From: Orbilia blumenaviensis
Lineage: Eukaryota > Ascomycota > Orbiliomycetes > Orbiliales > Orbiliaceae
DNA length: 64,000 nucleotides
Direction of reading: 5' to 3'
Assembly: GCA_036872755.1 (NCBI GenBank)
Contig: JAVHNS010000005.1
Span: 1,612,001 to 1,676,000, forward strand
The notes under the pieces were generated by a model. The model worked only from the letters and a program-made list of their open reading frames with translations, had not been told where the DNA came from and ran no database searches. Both the position numbers and the translations under genes were made by a program. This document shows positions 12,092 through 24,577 of this stretch, in pieces; the first letter of the stretch is position 1; each line of letters starts with the position of its first letter.

Positions 12092-13795
12092 ATGTTCGCA
12101 GTTCCGGCATTTGCATCCCTTTCATCCGCTTCGCTCAAGTCCAGCTTCGGCAAAGCCCCCGGCAATTCCTCGAGCGCCCCCGCGACCCTCGACGATACAA
12201 CCGTATCCTCCAAATCGAAGAAGAGAAAACGATCGCAACCCGCTGAAACTGATGCGGTAACGGATATATCATCGGAGAATATCGGTGACTTATGGAGCAA
12301 GATCGTAGAAGGAAAGGACAATTCTTCTCAAAAGGCGACTGGCGATTCGACTTTTCCCACTTCCGCTAAGGATAACGAAGATAAAAAGAGTAGAAAAGAG
12401 AAGAAGGATAGGAAAAAGAGGAAAAATGGCGATGAAGAACCGGCCCTTAAGAAGGAACCCCATCATGAGAACGATCGTTCGGGAACCGTTTCAAATGGCG
12501 AGTCTGGCTTGAAAAATCAATCAACCGGTCCACAGCACCGTAATGGTGGAGTCGCCGATGCTCGCATGAGCATCAACTCCAAGCGAGATGACGATCACGA
12601 AACCGGGAGACGAGACGAGAAAGACAAACACAGGAAAGACAAAAAGAAGGCTAAGAAGGAGAGACAAACAACGAGTGAAGACCATTTTACTGAAACCCTG
12701 GTTGCCGCTGGAGAAGCCGAACCTGCTGTCGATGGATCAGTGAAGGTTCCAACATTGACACCGCTCCAAGAGAAGATGCGACAAAAGCTTTCAGGTGCTA
12801 GATTCAGACATCTCAACCAATTGCTCTATACTACACCTTCCCAGGACTCTTTAAGTCTTTTCAAGAGCCAGCCCGAAATGTTTCGGGACTACCACTCTGG
12901 ATTTAGACAACAGGTCGAGTCTTGGCCGGAAAACCCTGTAGATATCTATATCAGGCGGCTTTTCGCGCGAGGGAAGCTACGGGATTCTGGATTCAGAGGC
13001 GCCAAAAATAGGCCGAGTGGTATCTCTTCCGTCAATGCGAACCCGCTCGGCGTCAAGGGATTTCAAGATACAATGGATTCCTACCCTCTACCCCGGGCAA
13101 AGGATGGGTACACGACTGTGGTAGACTTGGGGTGCGGAGAAGCAGCTTTAGCAAAAGCTATTACTAGCGCAAAACCTCGTCCAAAGATCAAAGTCAATTC
13201 ATATGATCTTCATGCTCCAAACTCCCTGGTCACAGTGGCCGACATCGCCAATCTCCCTCTACCAAGTGGTTCTGTCGACATTGCTATATTCTGTCTAGCA
13301 TTGATGGGAACTAATTGGCCAAAAATGATCGAAGAGGCTGCTAGGGTTCTACGCAATGGCGGTGAGATCTGGATAGCAGAAATCAAGAGCCGATTTGCTC
13401 GTACAAAGACGGGTCAAAAAGAAGACACTAGGGATCAAAAGAAAGGCAAAGGGAAGAAAAACGCTGAAAAGAACATTAGGGATAATACGAATCCTGTCGA
13501 AGCCTTTGTTGAAGAGCAAGACGATAACCAGGATCAAAACAGATGGGCTGCTGGGGAACAAGACTTCATTGATGCACTGGCCCGACGGGGTCTAAAACTG
13601 AAGAACCGGAATGGATCTAACAAGATGTTTGTCTTGTTGGATTTCGAAAAAGCTGGAGGCAGAGGAGGCCAGATGTTCCAAATCCCCCCAAAGCCTGACA
13701 TGCACGGTCGTATCAGTAAAAAGTTCCACACCAACGACGGGCCGGAGGTTGAAGAAGCTACGATCCTTCAGCCTTGTCTCTACAAGATCAGATAA
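12092..13795 (+). CDS. RRP8: 25S rRNA (adenine-N1)-methyltransferase Rrp8
   Basis: This single-exon gene encodes 567 residues. The N-terminal 200 residues are Lys/Arg/Glu-rich and probably disordered, typical of nucleolar proteins. The catalytic half begins near MRQKLSGARFRHLNQLLYT and contains FRDYHSGFRQQVESWP (from about residue 264), the Rrp8 signature. The SAM-binding motif VVDLGCGEAALAKA lies near 343–356, and ALMGTNWPKMIEEAARVL near 403–420. Rrp8 makes the m1A645-type base modification in the large-subunit rRNA (yeast numbering) and acts in 60S maturation. Unlike many homologues, a Lys/Gly-rich insertion (about 440–470) sits in the C-terminal part. The stop lies 93 bp from the stop of the convergent OPRT gene, so the 3' UTRs probably overlap. 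Confidence 0.93.
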   Translation: MFAVPAFASLSSASLKSSFGKAPGNSSSAPATLDDTTVSSKSKKRKRSQPAETDAVTDISSENIGDLWSKIVEGKDNSSQKATGDSTFPTSAKDNEDKKSRKEKKDRKKRKNGDEEPALKKEPHHENDRSGTVSNGESGLKNQSTGPQHRNGGVADARMSINSKRDDDHETGRRDEKDKHRKDKKKAKKERQTTSEDHFTETLVAAGEAEPAVDGSVKVPTLTPLQEKMRQKLSGARFRHLNQLLYTTPSQDSLSLFKSQPEMFRDYHSGFRQQVESWPENPVDIYIRRLFARGKLRDSGFRGAKNRPSGISSVNANPLGVKGFQDTMDSYPLPRAKDGYTTVVDLGCGEAALAKAITSAKPRPKIKVNSYDLHAPNSLVTVADIANLPLPSGSVDIAIFCLALMGTNWPKMIEEAARVLRNGGEIWIAEIKSRFARTKTGQKEDTRDQKKGKGKKNAEKNIRDNTNPVEAFVEEQDDNQDQNRWAAGEQDFIDALARRGLKLKNRNGSNKMFVLLDFEKAGGRGGQMFQIPPKPDMHGRISKKFHTNDGPEVEEATILQPCLYKIR

Positions 13796-13888
13796 TTGGT
13801 ACCTAACTACCTTTGTTTATATTTTTTCTGTATATACATTTCCATCCGAGCCGCGTAGGATAGTCAGGGATTAATTGGGCGAGAATAC

Positions 13889-14563
13889 TTATTGCTTTGA
13901 AATTGGGGCATATTGCTTCCCGTATTCCCGCATTTGTCCCTTCAAAGTTTCATCTGGTACACCAACAATCAAATCCTCCAATGTAATGATCGCTGTTATA
14001 GGAACGCTGTACTCTGTCCTGCAATTCTCAATCGCACTGTTTTCTCCATCGGTGGTCCTTTCTTGCCTGTCGAGGCAGAGAACAATTCCAGCAAGTATGC
14101 CACCCTCAGCTTTGATAATGTCGGTAGCCTCCCTCATTGCTGTACCAGCAGTAATCACATCATCAACTATCAAAACTCTCTTCCCTCTCAATTGGAAACC
14201 GACGATGCCTCCACCTTCGCCATGATCCTTCTTCTCCTTTCTATTGAACGAGTATCCAATGTCCAAAAATCTATCGTCCAAAGCGCCTAGTCGGGCACAT
14301 ACTAGTGTAGCGAGTGGGATGCCTTTATATGCAGGTCCGAATATGACGTCAAACTCTGGGAGATTCTTGTCTTGGAGGAGTGTTTGGGCAAAGGCATCAG
14401 CGAGACATGAGAGGGTTCGGGCGGTGTTAAAAAGTCCGGCATTGAAAAAGTACGGGGATACCCGACCGGACTTGAGAGTGAAAGAACCAAATTTTAGAAT
14501 CTGGTTGCGGATGCAGAGGTCAATTAACTCTGCCTTGTGGCGGGGGAGTTCGTTCGATGCCAT
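13889..14563 (-). CDS. URA5: Orotate phosphoribosyltransferase
   Basis: The gene has no intron and encodes 224 residues, the usual length for fungal OPRT. It transfers the phosphoribosyl group of PRPP to orotate, giving OMP, in de novo pyrimidine synthesis in the cytosol. Visible motifs are KSGRVSPYFFNAG near 31–43 (substrate binding), FGPAYKGIPLA near 75–85, the flexible-loop Lys/His segment RKEKKDHGEGG near 108–118, and the PRPP-binding motif VLIVDDVITAGTA at 130–142. The ATG at 14563 is preferred because the frame further upstream reaches only a TTG. It is convergent with RRP8. A DHODH gene, one step earlier in the pathway, lies 38 kb to the right. Confidence 0.95.
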   Translation of the reverse strand: MASNELPRHKAELIDLCIRNQILKFGSFTLKSGRVSPYFFNAGLFNTARTLSCLADAFAQTLLQDKNLPEFDVIFGPAYKGIPLATLVCARLGALDDRFLDIGYSFNRKEKKDHGEGGGIVGFQLRGKRVLIVDDVITAGTAMREATDIIKAEGGILAGIVLCLDRQERTTDGENSAIENCRTEYSVPITAIITLEDLIVGVPDETLKGQMREYGKQYAPISKQ

Positions 14564-15794
14564 TTTGATACTGATTATCAATCAATCTTGAGAGATGAGA
14601 GCAGGCCTGGGTAAAAGTAGCAGTAGTAGCAGTGCAATTTAAGCGTTGGCTGTTGGAATCCGAACGTAGGAGCTCCAAGGTCGTGTACATGTGTGTAACC
14701 AAAAGGTTGAAGAATTTGAGAAACCAACGACATCGGATCGCCGTCGACAACGCCGCCGCAACACAGGGATCCACACCACGCCGAGTTTTTCACGTGGGTG
14801 GGTGGTGGAGACGATTTTGACGCAGAGAACGGATCAGATTACATCTTATCGCCACAGATCTCGGTATCAATTGCACTCCCAGCGGTACGCATCCCTCACC
14901 AGACACCGACATCAAGAGCATTAGCTCCCGTTACACAGGTCCACTCCGTCATATGGATACACTTCCACCTGCCTGTCAAAGTAGTGGGCGGTGGCCACAT
15001 ATCGGTTAGCCCGCCCTGCTGCATACACGAACTGCAGGGGCAGAAGAGCTGTCCTCTCCGCTGCTTGCTTGGCGGGCCGACCAAAGGGCAATCCGGGGCA
15101 GAGCTTTCCATGGTCCGAGTCGACCGAAAGGCTAATCAAGCCACGGCATCTCACGACGTTCAGGCAATACAGCGGGCTTTCGGGGGAGCAGAGACCGGCC
15201 GTATCGCATCTGCTCCTGCATCCATTTAAATTGGATTTCGTATTCAAACTTCAAAAGAGATTTAGTTATATTCTAAAAACCTCATTATCGGTTTCCTCCT
15301 CCTTCTACGCTACGACCTGAACGTCTTCTAGGTCCCTAGTCCGTTTCGTCCCACGTTGTCGTCCCATTTGTCGAGGTTTGTTGGGGTCGTTTGTCACTGT
15401 CGCTAGCTGCTGGTGCCTGTCGGTGTGCTCCTCCGATTCCGGGAAAACTGCAGAGCTTTTCCACCTGGCCCCCCAAACTGCAACGCCCTAAACTTGTCCG
15501 TCCATCGTAATTGAAACTTTTTTGCTCCCACATTTCTCTCGGAGCCTAATATTGTTTGATGTTGATTCTGTGACTAAATGCTGCATCAAAAAGGGTGAAC
15601 TATTTCTTGTCACTTGTTTCTTTTCTTTTTTATTTCCTTATCGATTTCCTCCCCTTCATACCTCCACTCTCTTCGATATCATCAGTCAACGTTGCAACTG
15701 CTCAACTGCCGTCTGCTTCTGCGTTTCAAGCTAGTTCTGTGAACTTGCACATCTTCCTTTGAACGCCTCGCTTTCTTCCGACCCGCTCTGAAAC
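14564..15794. other. Divergent promoter region, OPRT / MTHFR
   Basis: No gene is seen. The right third (from about 15550) is CT-rich, in the style of a fungal 5' leader, and runs into the MTHFR start. Chance open frames here overlap each other on both strands and show no family features. Confidence 0.65.
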
Positions 15795-18013
15795 ATGCAC
15801 ATCAAGGACAAGATCGCTGCCTGCGAGAAGGCAGGCAAGCCCTGCTTCTCATTTGAGTATTACGTCCCGAAGACTGCTCAGGTACGCAGCCAATACTACC
15901 CTACTCTATACCCTCGCGCGCCACTGACGTTAACCTTTCTGCTCACAGGGTGTCCAAAACCTCTACGATCGTACGTTAAAACCCCACCTCATCGCAGATA
16001 CCGCCTGATATCGCCGCACATTACTCACCTGATGATCAATTGATAGGTATGGAACGCATGGGTTCCTTCGGCCCACAGTTTATCGATATTACATGGAATG
16101 CAGGAGGCAGACTGAGCAATCTTACCACTGAGATGGTAAACGTTGCTCAGACCGTCTATGGGCTTGAAACATGCATGCATTTGACATGTACAGGCATGGA
16201 AAAGGAGAAAGTTGATAATGCTCTCCAGGAGGCCTATAATGGTGGCTGTACCAATATTCTGGCTGTATGTTTCCACAAAATGGTACCTGGCGCGTGACCA
16301 ATTTTTACTGACGTCGCAATTTTTGGTGCGTTTTATAGCTCCGAGGCGACCCGCCAAGAGAGAATGAGAAGTGGTCTGCCGTCCCTGGAGGTTTCAGGTA
16401 CGCTAAGGATCTTGTAAAGCATATCCGGGAGAAGTTCGGCGACTATTTCGATATCGGGGTCGCTGGTTATCCTGAAGGATGCGATGATGAAGTTGACCCG
16501 GACATCCTACTCGACCATTTGAAAGAGAAAATTGATGCAGGTGGCACCTTCATCATCACTCAAATGTTCTATGATGTCGACATTTTCCTAGATTGGGTCA
16601 AGAAAGTGAGAGCGAAGGGCATTACCGTTCCGATCATCCCAGGAATAATGCCAATCCACACATATGCTGCTTTCATCCGAAGGGCGACCTGGACGAAGAT
16701 ACATATTCCAGAGAAATGGTTAGAGGCTCTTGAGCCTGTTAAGAATGATGATGTTGCTGTCAGAGATATTGGAAGAGATCTTGTGGTTGAACTATGCAAG
16801 AAGATCCTTGCTGCAGGAATCAACCAGCTCCACTTGTATGGAACCTCTCTTCCCAGTAATATTTTACGTAATCACGAGCTAACGTCTCGCCTTTTTTTAG
16901 TTATACTATGAACCTCGCTACAGCAACACGCATGGTTCTCGATGGTCTTGATCTCATGCCTAGTCTTGAGGCCCCCGAACTACCAGCGTTGCCCTTCAAA
17001 TCGTCGCTTGGACTTGGTAGACGAGATGAGAACGTCCGCCCCATCTTTTGGAAGAATAGACACAAGTCATATGTTGCCCGTACCCAGGAATGGGACGAGT
17101 TCCCTAACGGTAGATGGGGTGATTCGAGATCCCCTGCCTTCGGCGAGCTCGATACGTACGGTATCGCCCTTAAGGGAACTACTGAGCAGAACATTAAGCT
17201 ATGGGGACATCCAGAAACCGTCGCAGACATCGCAGACCTCTTCGTTCGTTACATGGATGGAAACTTGGCGTCTCTTCCATGGTCTGATAGCCCAATTGAT
17301 GCATCAGCCGACCCTATCAAGGCTCAACTCGCAGATCTCAACAAACGTGGTTTCCTCACCACGAATTCCCAATGCGCTCTTAACGCAGTGAAGTCATCAC
17401 ATCCAATTCATGGCTGGGGCCCGAAAAACGGTTATGTCTACCAAAAGATGTACGTTGAACTTTTGGTATCTCCAGATGTCCTAAGTGAACTCATCACCAG
17501 GATCGAGAGGTCCTCTGACTTGACCTATTACGCCGTTAATAATGCCGGTGTCTTGCATCACAATGCACCAGCCGGGGGAAGCCCTAATGCCGTTACCTGG
17601 GGAGTCTTCCCAGGCAAAGAAATTGTCCAGCCTACAATTGTCGAGTTGATCAGTTTCCTCGCATGGAAGGACGAGCTTTACCGCCTTGGAGAGGATTGGG
17701 CTGCTTGTTACCCCCAGAGTTCGCCGAGCCGACACATCATCAGCTCGGTGATGGAGAACTGGTTCCTTGTTAATATTGGTATGCACCTTCATGTCTTTAA
17801 CTCCCTTGATGCCACCGATACTAATATAAGTATACAGTTAACAACAATTTCCTGGACAATGAGGCTATCTTTGAGCTCTTCAAGGGACTAAAGATTGATA
17901 ACCTCAACGAAAAGATTCCAGTCGACGAGTACCTCCAGAACCTCAAGCTAGCGGATGGTGCTACGACTAATGGAACAGTTCATGAAGTGACCAACGGCGC
18001 CCCGGCAGCCTAA
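15795..18013 (+). CDS. MET13: Methylenetetrahydrofolate reductase, Met13 type
   Basis: Six exons (15795–15881, 15949–15970, 16047–16264, 16339–16835, 16901–17778, 17838–18013) total 1878 bases, giving 625 residues. It reduces 5,10-methylene-THF to 5-methyl-THF for methionine synthesis. The N-terminal FAD domain shows FSFEYYVPKTAQ, QFIDITWNAGG, ETCMHLTCTGM, NILALRGDPP, GVAGYPEG and FIITQMFYDVD, all conserved MTHFR blocks. The eukaryotic C-terminal SAM-responsive domain follows from about residue 300 (WDEFPNGRWGDSRSPAFGELD, IHGWGPKNGYVYQKMYVE). The FEYYVPKT form near the N terminus resembles yeast Met13 more than Met12. Exon 2 is only 22 bases long. The tail adds a Thr/Asn/Gly-rich extension. 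Confidence 0.95.
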
Positions 18014-19307
18014 ATTAATTTTCGACCCTCGTTCCTAGCCTGGCATTCCGTCGAGGCTGGCCTACGGGGCCGTTATCTACATTTTCTTATCTTCACGATT
18101 CAACACTTCCAAGTAATATTGCATTGCCACCTTTTTACGATGATGACGAATTCAACTTGTCTTATTCCCCAAATCTACGAAAAGCATTGACGAGCACAGA
18201 AAACGGCGTTTCAACAACATGGGGAATTCATTTTTCAACAAAACAAAACCGGAGTTTTAATATACTAGAATATTCACCTTATGAGATTTTCACCTTTAGG
18301 GGTTCCTTTTTTATGATTATGCATCTGAACAAAAGTCTTCAACCAAAAACTTTGTAAGAGACAGGATAAGGGACCAGGGAGGACACCAAGGTCATTCTCC
18401 AGCAATGACTACGCCCTGCAGCACTTATCATACCCTGTTAGATTATCCTGTCCTTTCTTTTTACCCTTTCTATTTTCCACTCCCGGCGTTCTCTTTTTCT
18501 TATTCTTATCGCAACATGCATATCGTACCCTGATTTATCCTGCTATTGTTACTACAGAGAAAAGAAAAACATATGTGGGAGACCAAAAAAGGAACGGGTG
18601 GGGATAAAGGCGTTTCAACACGTTTTTAGCGTTTTATTATTATCATCGTCGTTTTTTTTCCCCTTGCATCATTTCCTTTTCTTCGTCGACGCCATGTGCG
18701 TCTTATCCTTCGTGTCGAGGTGTGTCTAGGCCGTGGCGGGGAAGGCTTGGAATGGAGATTTCAACAATAATAGCCAGTGGGCGTTTGCGCTTCTTTTTTT
18801 TGATCTCTGTCATTTTTTTCGTCCATGGATATATATCGATCCGATGTAGACGTATCTAACGTTTATACACAATTGGATTGGGAGGGAGAAAAGACGGGAG
18901 GGAGAGCTCGAGTAAAAAGCTAGATGAAAAGAAGACGAAAGAAATAAAATATCTATTATACACAATTCTTCGCTCGTTTTTCTGCGTGTGGCTTATAGGA
19001 AAGACATAGATGTAACGAACAAATTGACGGTGGGTAGGAAGGGTAAAAGAGAACGGGAGTTAACGAAAGAGCAAAAAGAGTAAAGATATTACAGGTAGTA
19101 CAAAACATTAGGTAGACATAGTATATCAGCAGCCTCCCTGAACGAAAAAAAAGGCTGTTCTTTTTTTCATCATTCTTTTCATCGTCGTGCACAATTAGTT
19201 CCTGTAAGAAAACGGGGGTAAAAAACAAAACTCCTGGTTAAAATATCGCGAATGCGGAAATATGAATAGCGAAGTAAAACGGAAAGAGAAGAAAAATGCC
19301 ATCAGGT
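18014..19307. other. Intergenic between convergent MTHFR and nucleoporin genes
   Basis: This is T-rich and A-rich 3'-flanking DNA with long pyrimidine runs around 18640–18820. An open frame at 18124–18357 has no ATG start and no features. No gene is called. Confidence 0.7.
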
Positions 19308-22300
19308 TTATATCCTCCTAATTTCATTCAACAGCCTGTCAAGCTTTTCCGCTAGTGCCTGATCAGCTGGTCCGCTCAAAATGCCCTTGTACCTCTCTAA
19401 AGTCTGAACAACATAATGCCTCTTGAATCCACCCTCAACCTGGTCTACACCCCCGAATACAGTAGTTTTAGTTCTCTTCTTCACCGCTGTTCTGAACCAC
19501 TTGTCAGCGACATAGACAGCATCCCTGACAAGCCTCTTGCGATGCGAGCCCTTGAAAGGAACTTCATCACGGTAGAACATAGCGTCAAGAATCCTGAGCA
19601 ACAACTCTGCACTAACACCAGCGTCCAAAAAGGTTTGTGGAACCCATGAGGTATGCATTGTGTCGGGGACATTCTCGACAGCAAAGATCTCGAGCATAGG
19701 CACGAGGTCCTCAGGTGGGAAGATATACTCTGAAAGTGAGAATCGATGTCCGAGATTTCGGAACTCATCTGAGACGACCTCATGGACATTCTTCGATTTA
19801 TCGGCTACTGTATCAGCGTGAAGCTTCGCCAATAGGTTCTGCCAGACTCGCTTGATTTCATGGGTTCCGTGATAGTCTGCACCTTGGAAAATTTGAAGGC
19901 AAATATCCCAGTAGCCGTAAGCGTCGGCAAAACGGTTGAACAACTACATCCAAGTTAGCTATTTCGTTCATAGTGGTATTTGTGGGAGGAAAGAACTTAC
20001 GTCGGTTAGAGGAAGTAATTCGCCATCAAGTTGCTCAACAAGATTCTCTAACTTGTTGGCACTGATTCTGGAGTCGTCCTTGACCTTTCTCAGGATGTCA
20101 GCCTGGATCATAGCGACGTCCATTGCCTCCTGAATCTTTTGGAGGAGCTCGTTCATAGCCTGGCGGGAGCCAACTGGGCAACGGCAGTTGCTAAGGCCTC
20201 GGGCTCTGCTGAGATACTCAATACGCTTGTCAAGCTCAATAGGGAAGTTGCTCATAGCCAATTCCCGAAGAGTCAACGCGGCATCATAAAAAATTTCTCG
20301 CCTAGAGTAGTATTGCCACAGCAGATCGGCATGTTGGATTGAGGTGAAGGCGCGTCGTTTCAGATACGGGATGATGGTTGGACCTTCAAAACTGAGAAGC
20401 TTCTCTGATAAACCTCTTGAAAAGAACCAATCAAAGAGACAAGACTGGAAGACCTCATCATTGGAATCCCAGACAACTTGATAAGCTACCTGGTGTCGGA
20501 GTTGCGAGTCGGTAAGGGAACCATCAAGAGTAGCTGGTGACCTGCTAGCCTCCTCGTCGAGGGCCTCAAGGACTGGGAAAATTGTCTCATAGATAGCGGA
20601 CCTTGCCTCATATTGTTTTCGCCTTGGATCCTCGGCGGGAGAACCATCCAAGAGATATCCAATGGCTAGGTTGCCGCGATCAGATGCTCTGGCAACATCA
20701 AGAGCAATACGAATAGCACCTATTTCGATTGATATTAGACCAAAGTTGCATAACGTATGATGAAAGGGTCTTACCCGAAGGGAATTGGAGAGAAAGGAAC
20801 TCTCCCATGGCATCTGTGAGCGTATCAAGGGATAGAGTAGAGGCAACCTGCGAGAAGAGGTGCTCGCTTTCTTGCAGCAAGCGGGATTTGGTATCTATAT
20901 CCACAGTATCCCTGGCTTTTCTAAGCTGCTCAATCGCTTTATACAGGACAACATCATCAGCACTACAGAAGCTGCCACACCGCTTTCGCAGAGTGTCTGC
21001 CACTATGTCGACACTCGCGCCAGCCTGTATGTTGCGATTGACCATGGCGGCAATAAGTTCCTTGGCCAAGGCACGACCGGCATCCGTAGTGAACAGTCTC
21101 TCAAATGTCAGCTCTTTCACCTGGGGCTTGACGGTATCTGGGAGCAACCCAATGACTTCATCCAATTTATCATCAAGTAATGTCAATACGAAAGAGATAC
21201 CCTCGATCATAGCAGAGATAAGCTGGACTAGCGAGTGTAGCGACCTATGTTCTGCCTGTTGAGCCACTTCCTCAACACGGGTACCGACACGCATGAGGGA
21301 GTCTGCCCCGGATAGGCCCTCAATGTATGTCCGATTCTCCGATAGGAACTCGGAGAGCCTCTGCAGCTGCTCCTGGATAATCTGAAGCTTTGAGACAGGC
21401 ACGGCCCCAGAGAAAGTCTCACCACCGCCTGGAGTAGCCGCCGCGTTTACAAAATGAACCTTCCATATCGAACGCACGATTCTAGTAGTATAGAGGGCCA
21501 AGCCATCATGTCGGCCAGATACTCTAACACTGTCCAAAGATGGGGCTGAAGTCGAATCGTACTCATTCTCAACACGAGCCTTTCCGCCAAATTCGATGAA
21601 GAACTTGCGAGCTAGCTCGGCGATTTCGGTATCAGTAACTTTGCCAATTGCACGGGAATCAAATGAATCCGCAGACAGTGCGCCGCAAGCAACAGCTAAT
21701 GCAGCGGCACATGCCTCGGCTCTACCGTAGGATTCAAAAAATTTCCTAACCTCACCTTCCACACCAAGACTGTTTGGATTGGAAGATCCGTATTTGATCA
21801 TATTAGCAAGAATTTCGACATATCGACGGCGTTTGATAATGTGGATTCCGTTGCTGGTCAGAATGGCAATTTCTGTAGGAGCTTGATCGAACTGAACAGC
21901 CATTTCGTTTCCGAAACCGCTGGGCGTCGGTGTGGCAGCGAATGGAGAAGTCATTGGTTGGATAGCTTCAATGCGGCTTTCAAGATCCAGCCATGATCCG
22001 ACCTCCCACAACGTTACTTGTGCCTGTGTCATGTCGGTCGTGAAAAGAATCTTCGCGGAATCTGGGGCTGCCATGTAAATGGTATCGGAGAGCTCTTCCT
22101 TCCCCACGCAACAAATAAAATAACCTGGGGCAAAAACTGAAGCTTTACGAGTTGTTGCAAGGGCGGTTGACCCGCCGGGGTCTCGAGATGAACTTCCATT
22201 CTTCTCACCAACTGCAACTGGGGGGAGGCGAAGATGAGTGGCCTGCATGTCGGAGGGCGGCCTATCGCCACCGTAACCAGATCCATAAGCCGAAGCGGCA

Positions 22301-23589
22301 CTAAAGTACAATCTACAACCTGTTGTTGTAGTCCCAACCAGATTGGCTCTTCGTCCTTGCTGTGATGTAACAACGCTGATGGAGACAAACGGCGTGGTGC
22401 GATCTAGAACTTTGGGGAGGCCATGGGTAACTCGGATATGCGACAGAGCTCTCTCGAAGGGTATTGTTATCGCAAGAGTCAAGTTATTTCCGGGTCCCAT
22501 GTGGAAAACGCGGATTGTTGAAGTAGAGGAGAGAGTATAGAGGAGGTTGCGGGTATCATCAATCACCATCTGAATGGTATGCTCCGAAGTTTGAGGACCA
22601 GAGAGGAAGGAGATCTTCGGCGCAAACTGGGCCAGTATCCCAGTTTGCGTATGACAAATCTTCCCGCACCTAGGTTGGAACCAACCTTCCTGCTCTTGAT
22701 ACGTCAACTCATAAACCTCGTTATCCAGGGTTCCGGTGAAAAATATTCTACCGGTCTTGGCGGATCCTTCGATGATGTTGATGTTAACACCTTTAGCACT
22801 CAGTGCCATGTTCGTTTTGTAGATTTGAAGATCGCAACCGTTGAACGGGCGACCATTCGGGGCTGCAGCGACTCCCAGAATGTTGATGTCCGTGCTCGTG
22901 GCAACGAGAAGGATGTGGGTGACGCTATCCACGAAAACTCCTCGCCGTGGTTTTAGAAGATTAACGGCCAGGATATTGTTCCTCGAGGGTTCCGCGTACT
23001 CCTGGAAGTCCCCACCGCTGGAGAAATTCCAGAGATATAACATGTGGTCCACAACAATCCAAGCCCTGCCAATTTCCGCGAACAGGCCCATCTTCGTGAG
23101 AACCTGTACTTGATTGTAGGCCTCGAATATTTGGTCTGGTATCTCAAAAAGATTTGTCCGATGAAATGGCGCTCGCTCTTGGTCCATATTTTCGTATTGG
23201 TAGGATATCCCGTGTGCCAGTATCTTGTCCAACTCGGGGTATCTGGTTTCAGCAACGAGGCTATCATTCACCGTCTTCGCAGCTCTCGGTATTGGTTTCA
23301 GATTATCCGTAGATGGAGGCGCCTGTACTGGAGCCAGGGCATTCTGATATCTAGGGTCCCTCATCGATCCTCCAGGTCCAAAGCTCATCGTCGAACGTGG
23401 CTGAGGTTGAGGTTGAGGGAGAGCAGGGTATTGAGGTTGTGGCGGCGACTGCTGCTGGACTGGTCGCTCCATGCTGTACCTTGGCTGAACCGCACCGCTC
23501 TCTGGTCGTGGAGCAGCTGCCGGAGGGTGAGCAGCTGGCCCTGCCATGTTGTTATAAAAGAAACTGGGGTACTCGCTTTGAGCCTCCAT
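19308..23589 (-). CDS. NUP170: Nup155/Nup170-family inner-ring nucleoporin
   Basis: Three exons (23589–20775, 20719–20001, 19943–19308) total 4170 bases, giving 1389 residues, close to the length of vertebrate Nup155. It is a structural component of the nuclear pore inner ring. Residues 1–120 are Pro/Gln/Ala-rich and probably disordered. A beta-propeller-like region follows, with ELDKILAHGISYQYENMDQERAPF-type conserved sequence, LYLWNFSSGGDF and GVFVDSVTHILLVATS. The C-terminal two thirds are alpha-solenoid. The last exon (LFNRFADAYGYWDICLQIFQGADY) matches the usual C-terminal block of the family. The ATG at 23589 begins the first plausible block. Confidence 0.93.
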
Positions 23590-24577
23590 AATAACGGTAA
23601 GCTCAGGCGCCTCTGAGAAGGTTCACGGCGGTCAAAGTGGGTTATAAGATTGTAGACGGCCTAGGCTCTGGTTGTGAAAATGTCTGCCAGTTATGATCAA
23701 TTTGCTTGAGGGTTAAGGGAATTAGGCGCTCTTTCTCCTGAAGACCGCTAGATTGTTGTTTTCGCGCACGATCCAATTCGGCCGACGAGTGAATTCAAAG
23801 TTCGGAAGGAGCGAACTCCTGCCTGGTTTGGCACACTGCAATGGTTTATAGACGTGCCGGGAGAGGCGGCGATGACTGATGGAAGGGCTATGGGAAGCGA
23901 TGGAGTTGGGTGGTTGTTGAGGATTGAAGATGAAGACGAGCAGATGGCGGTGGTTGTTGGTGTTTACACCAAAAAACGCGAGAAATTTCGCCCAACACAG
24001 CAACTGGTTCCTCGCCTTCTCGCTTGAGCCTCAACAGCAGCCGAGATATGTATACCGTAGAATAATAGTGACATCTCGCGATCTCGGGATATGTGACGGA
24101 AGGTACAACCTTGGATCATATTCTCTATCCAGGCGCTATTTAATTTAAAATCTCGAGAGAGGCTGCACTGGTATCTACGAGTTTTTTCCCTTCCTCTCCC
24201 ATTTTTTACAGACGCCGCTACATTAGTAGCATGGGTATTTTGCTAAGACAAAGAAAGACATTTCGATGCTTTTGGTTTTGACGTCATTTAGAACAGAAGT
24301 CGACGTGTCTGCTATATTATTGTACATGAACATCCCCATCCCGGGTAAGCCTCAAATTGAATTCCACCGGTAAGTATAAAATCTTCATTCTGTGCAGTGT
24401 TTACATTAGTATATATATGTCACGTTATAAAATAGCCCCCAGTTCTTCGAGGACATGCCAATGTCGAGTATTATCAGTACCACGTGCTCTATGAACTCGT
24501 CATGATTTCGGCCAGTTTAATTTATACACGCAGTATCGATGCACCATGTTCCGGTCGTCTATTGGTGGTTTCTTCGC
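23590..24577. other. Intergenic, no gene seen
   Basis: The upstream region of the nucleoporin gene and the 3' flank of the ketoacyl reductase gene. It has GC-richer sequence at 23.6–24.0 kb and AT-rich sequence after that. No open frame with family features was found. Confidence 0.65.

Noticed and set aside
18124..18357. 77-codon frame after MTHFR
   Set aside because: Begins with TTG, lies in the 3' flank and has no features.
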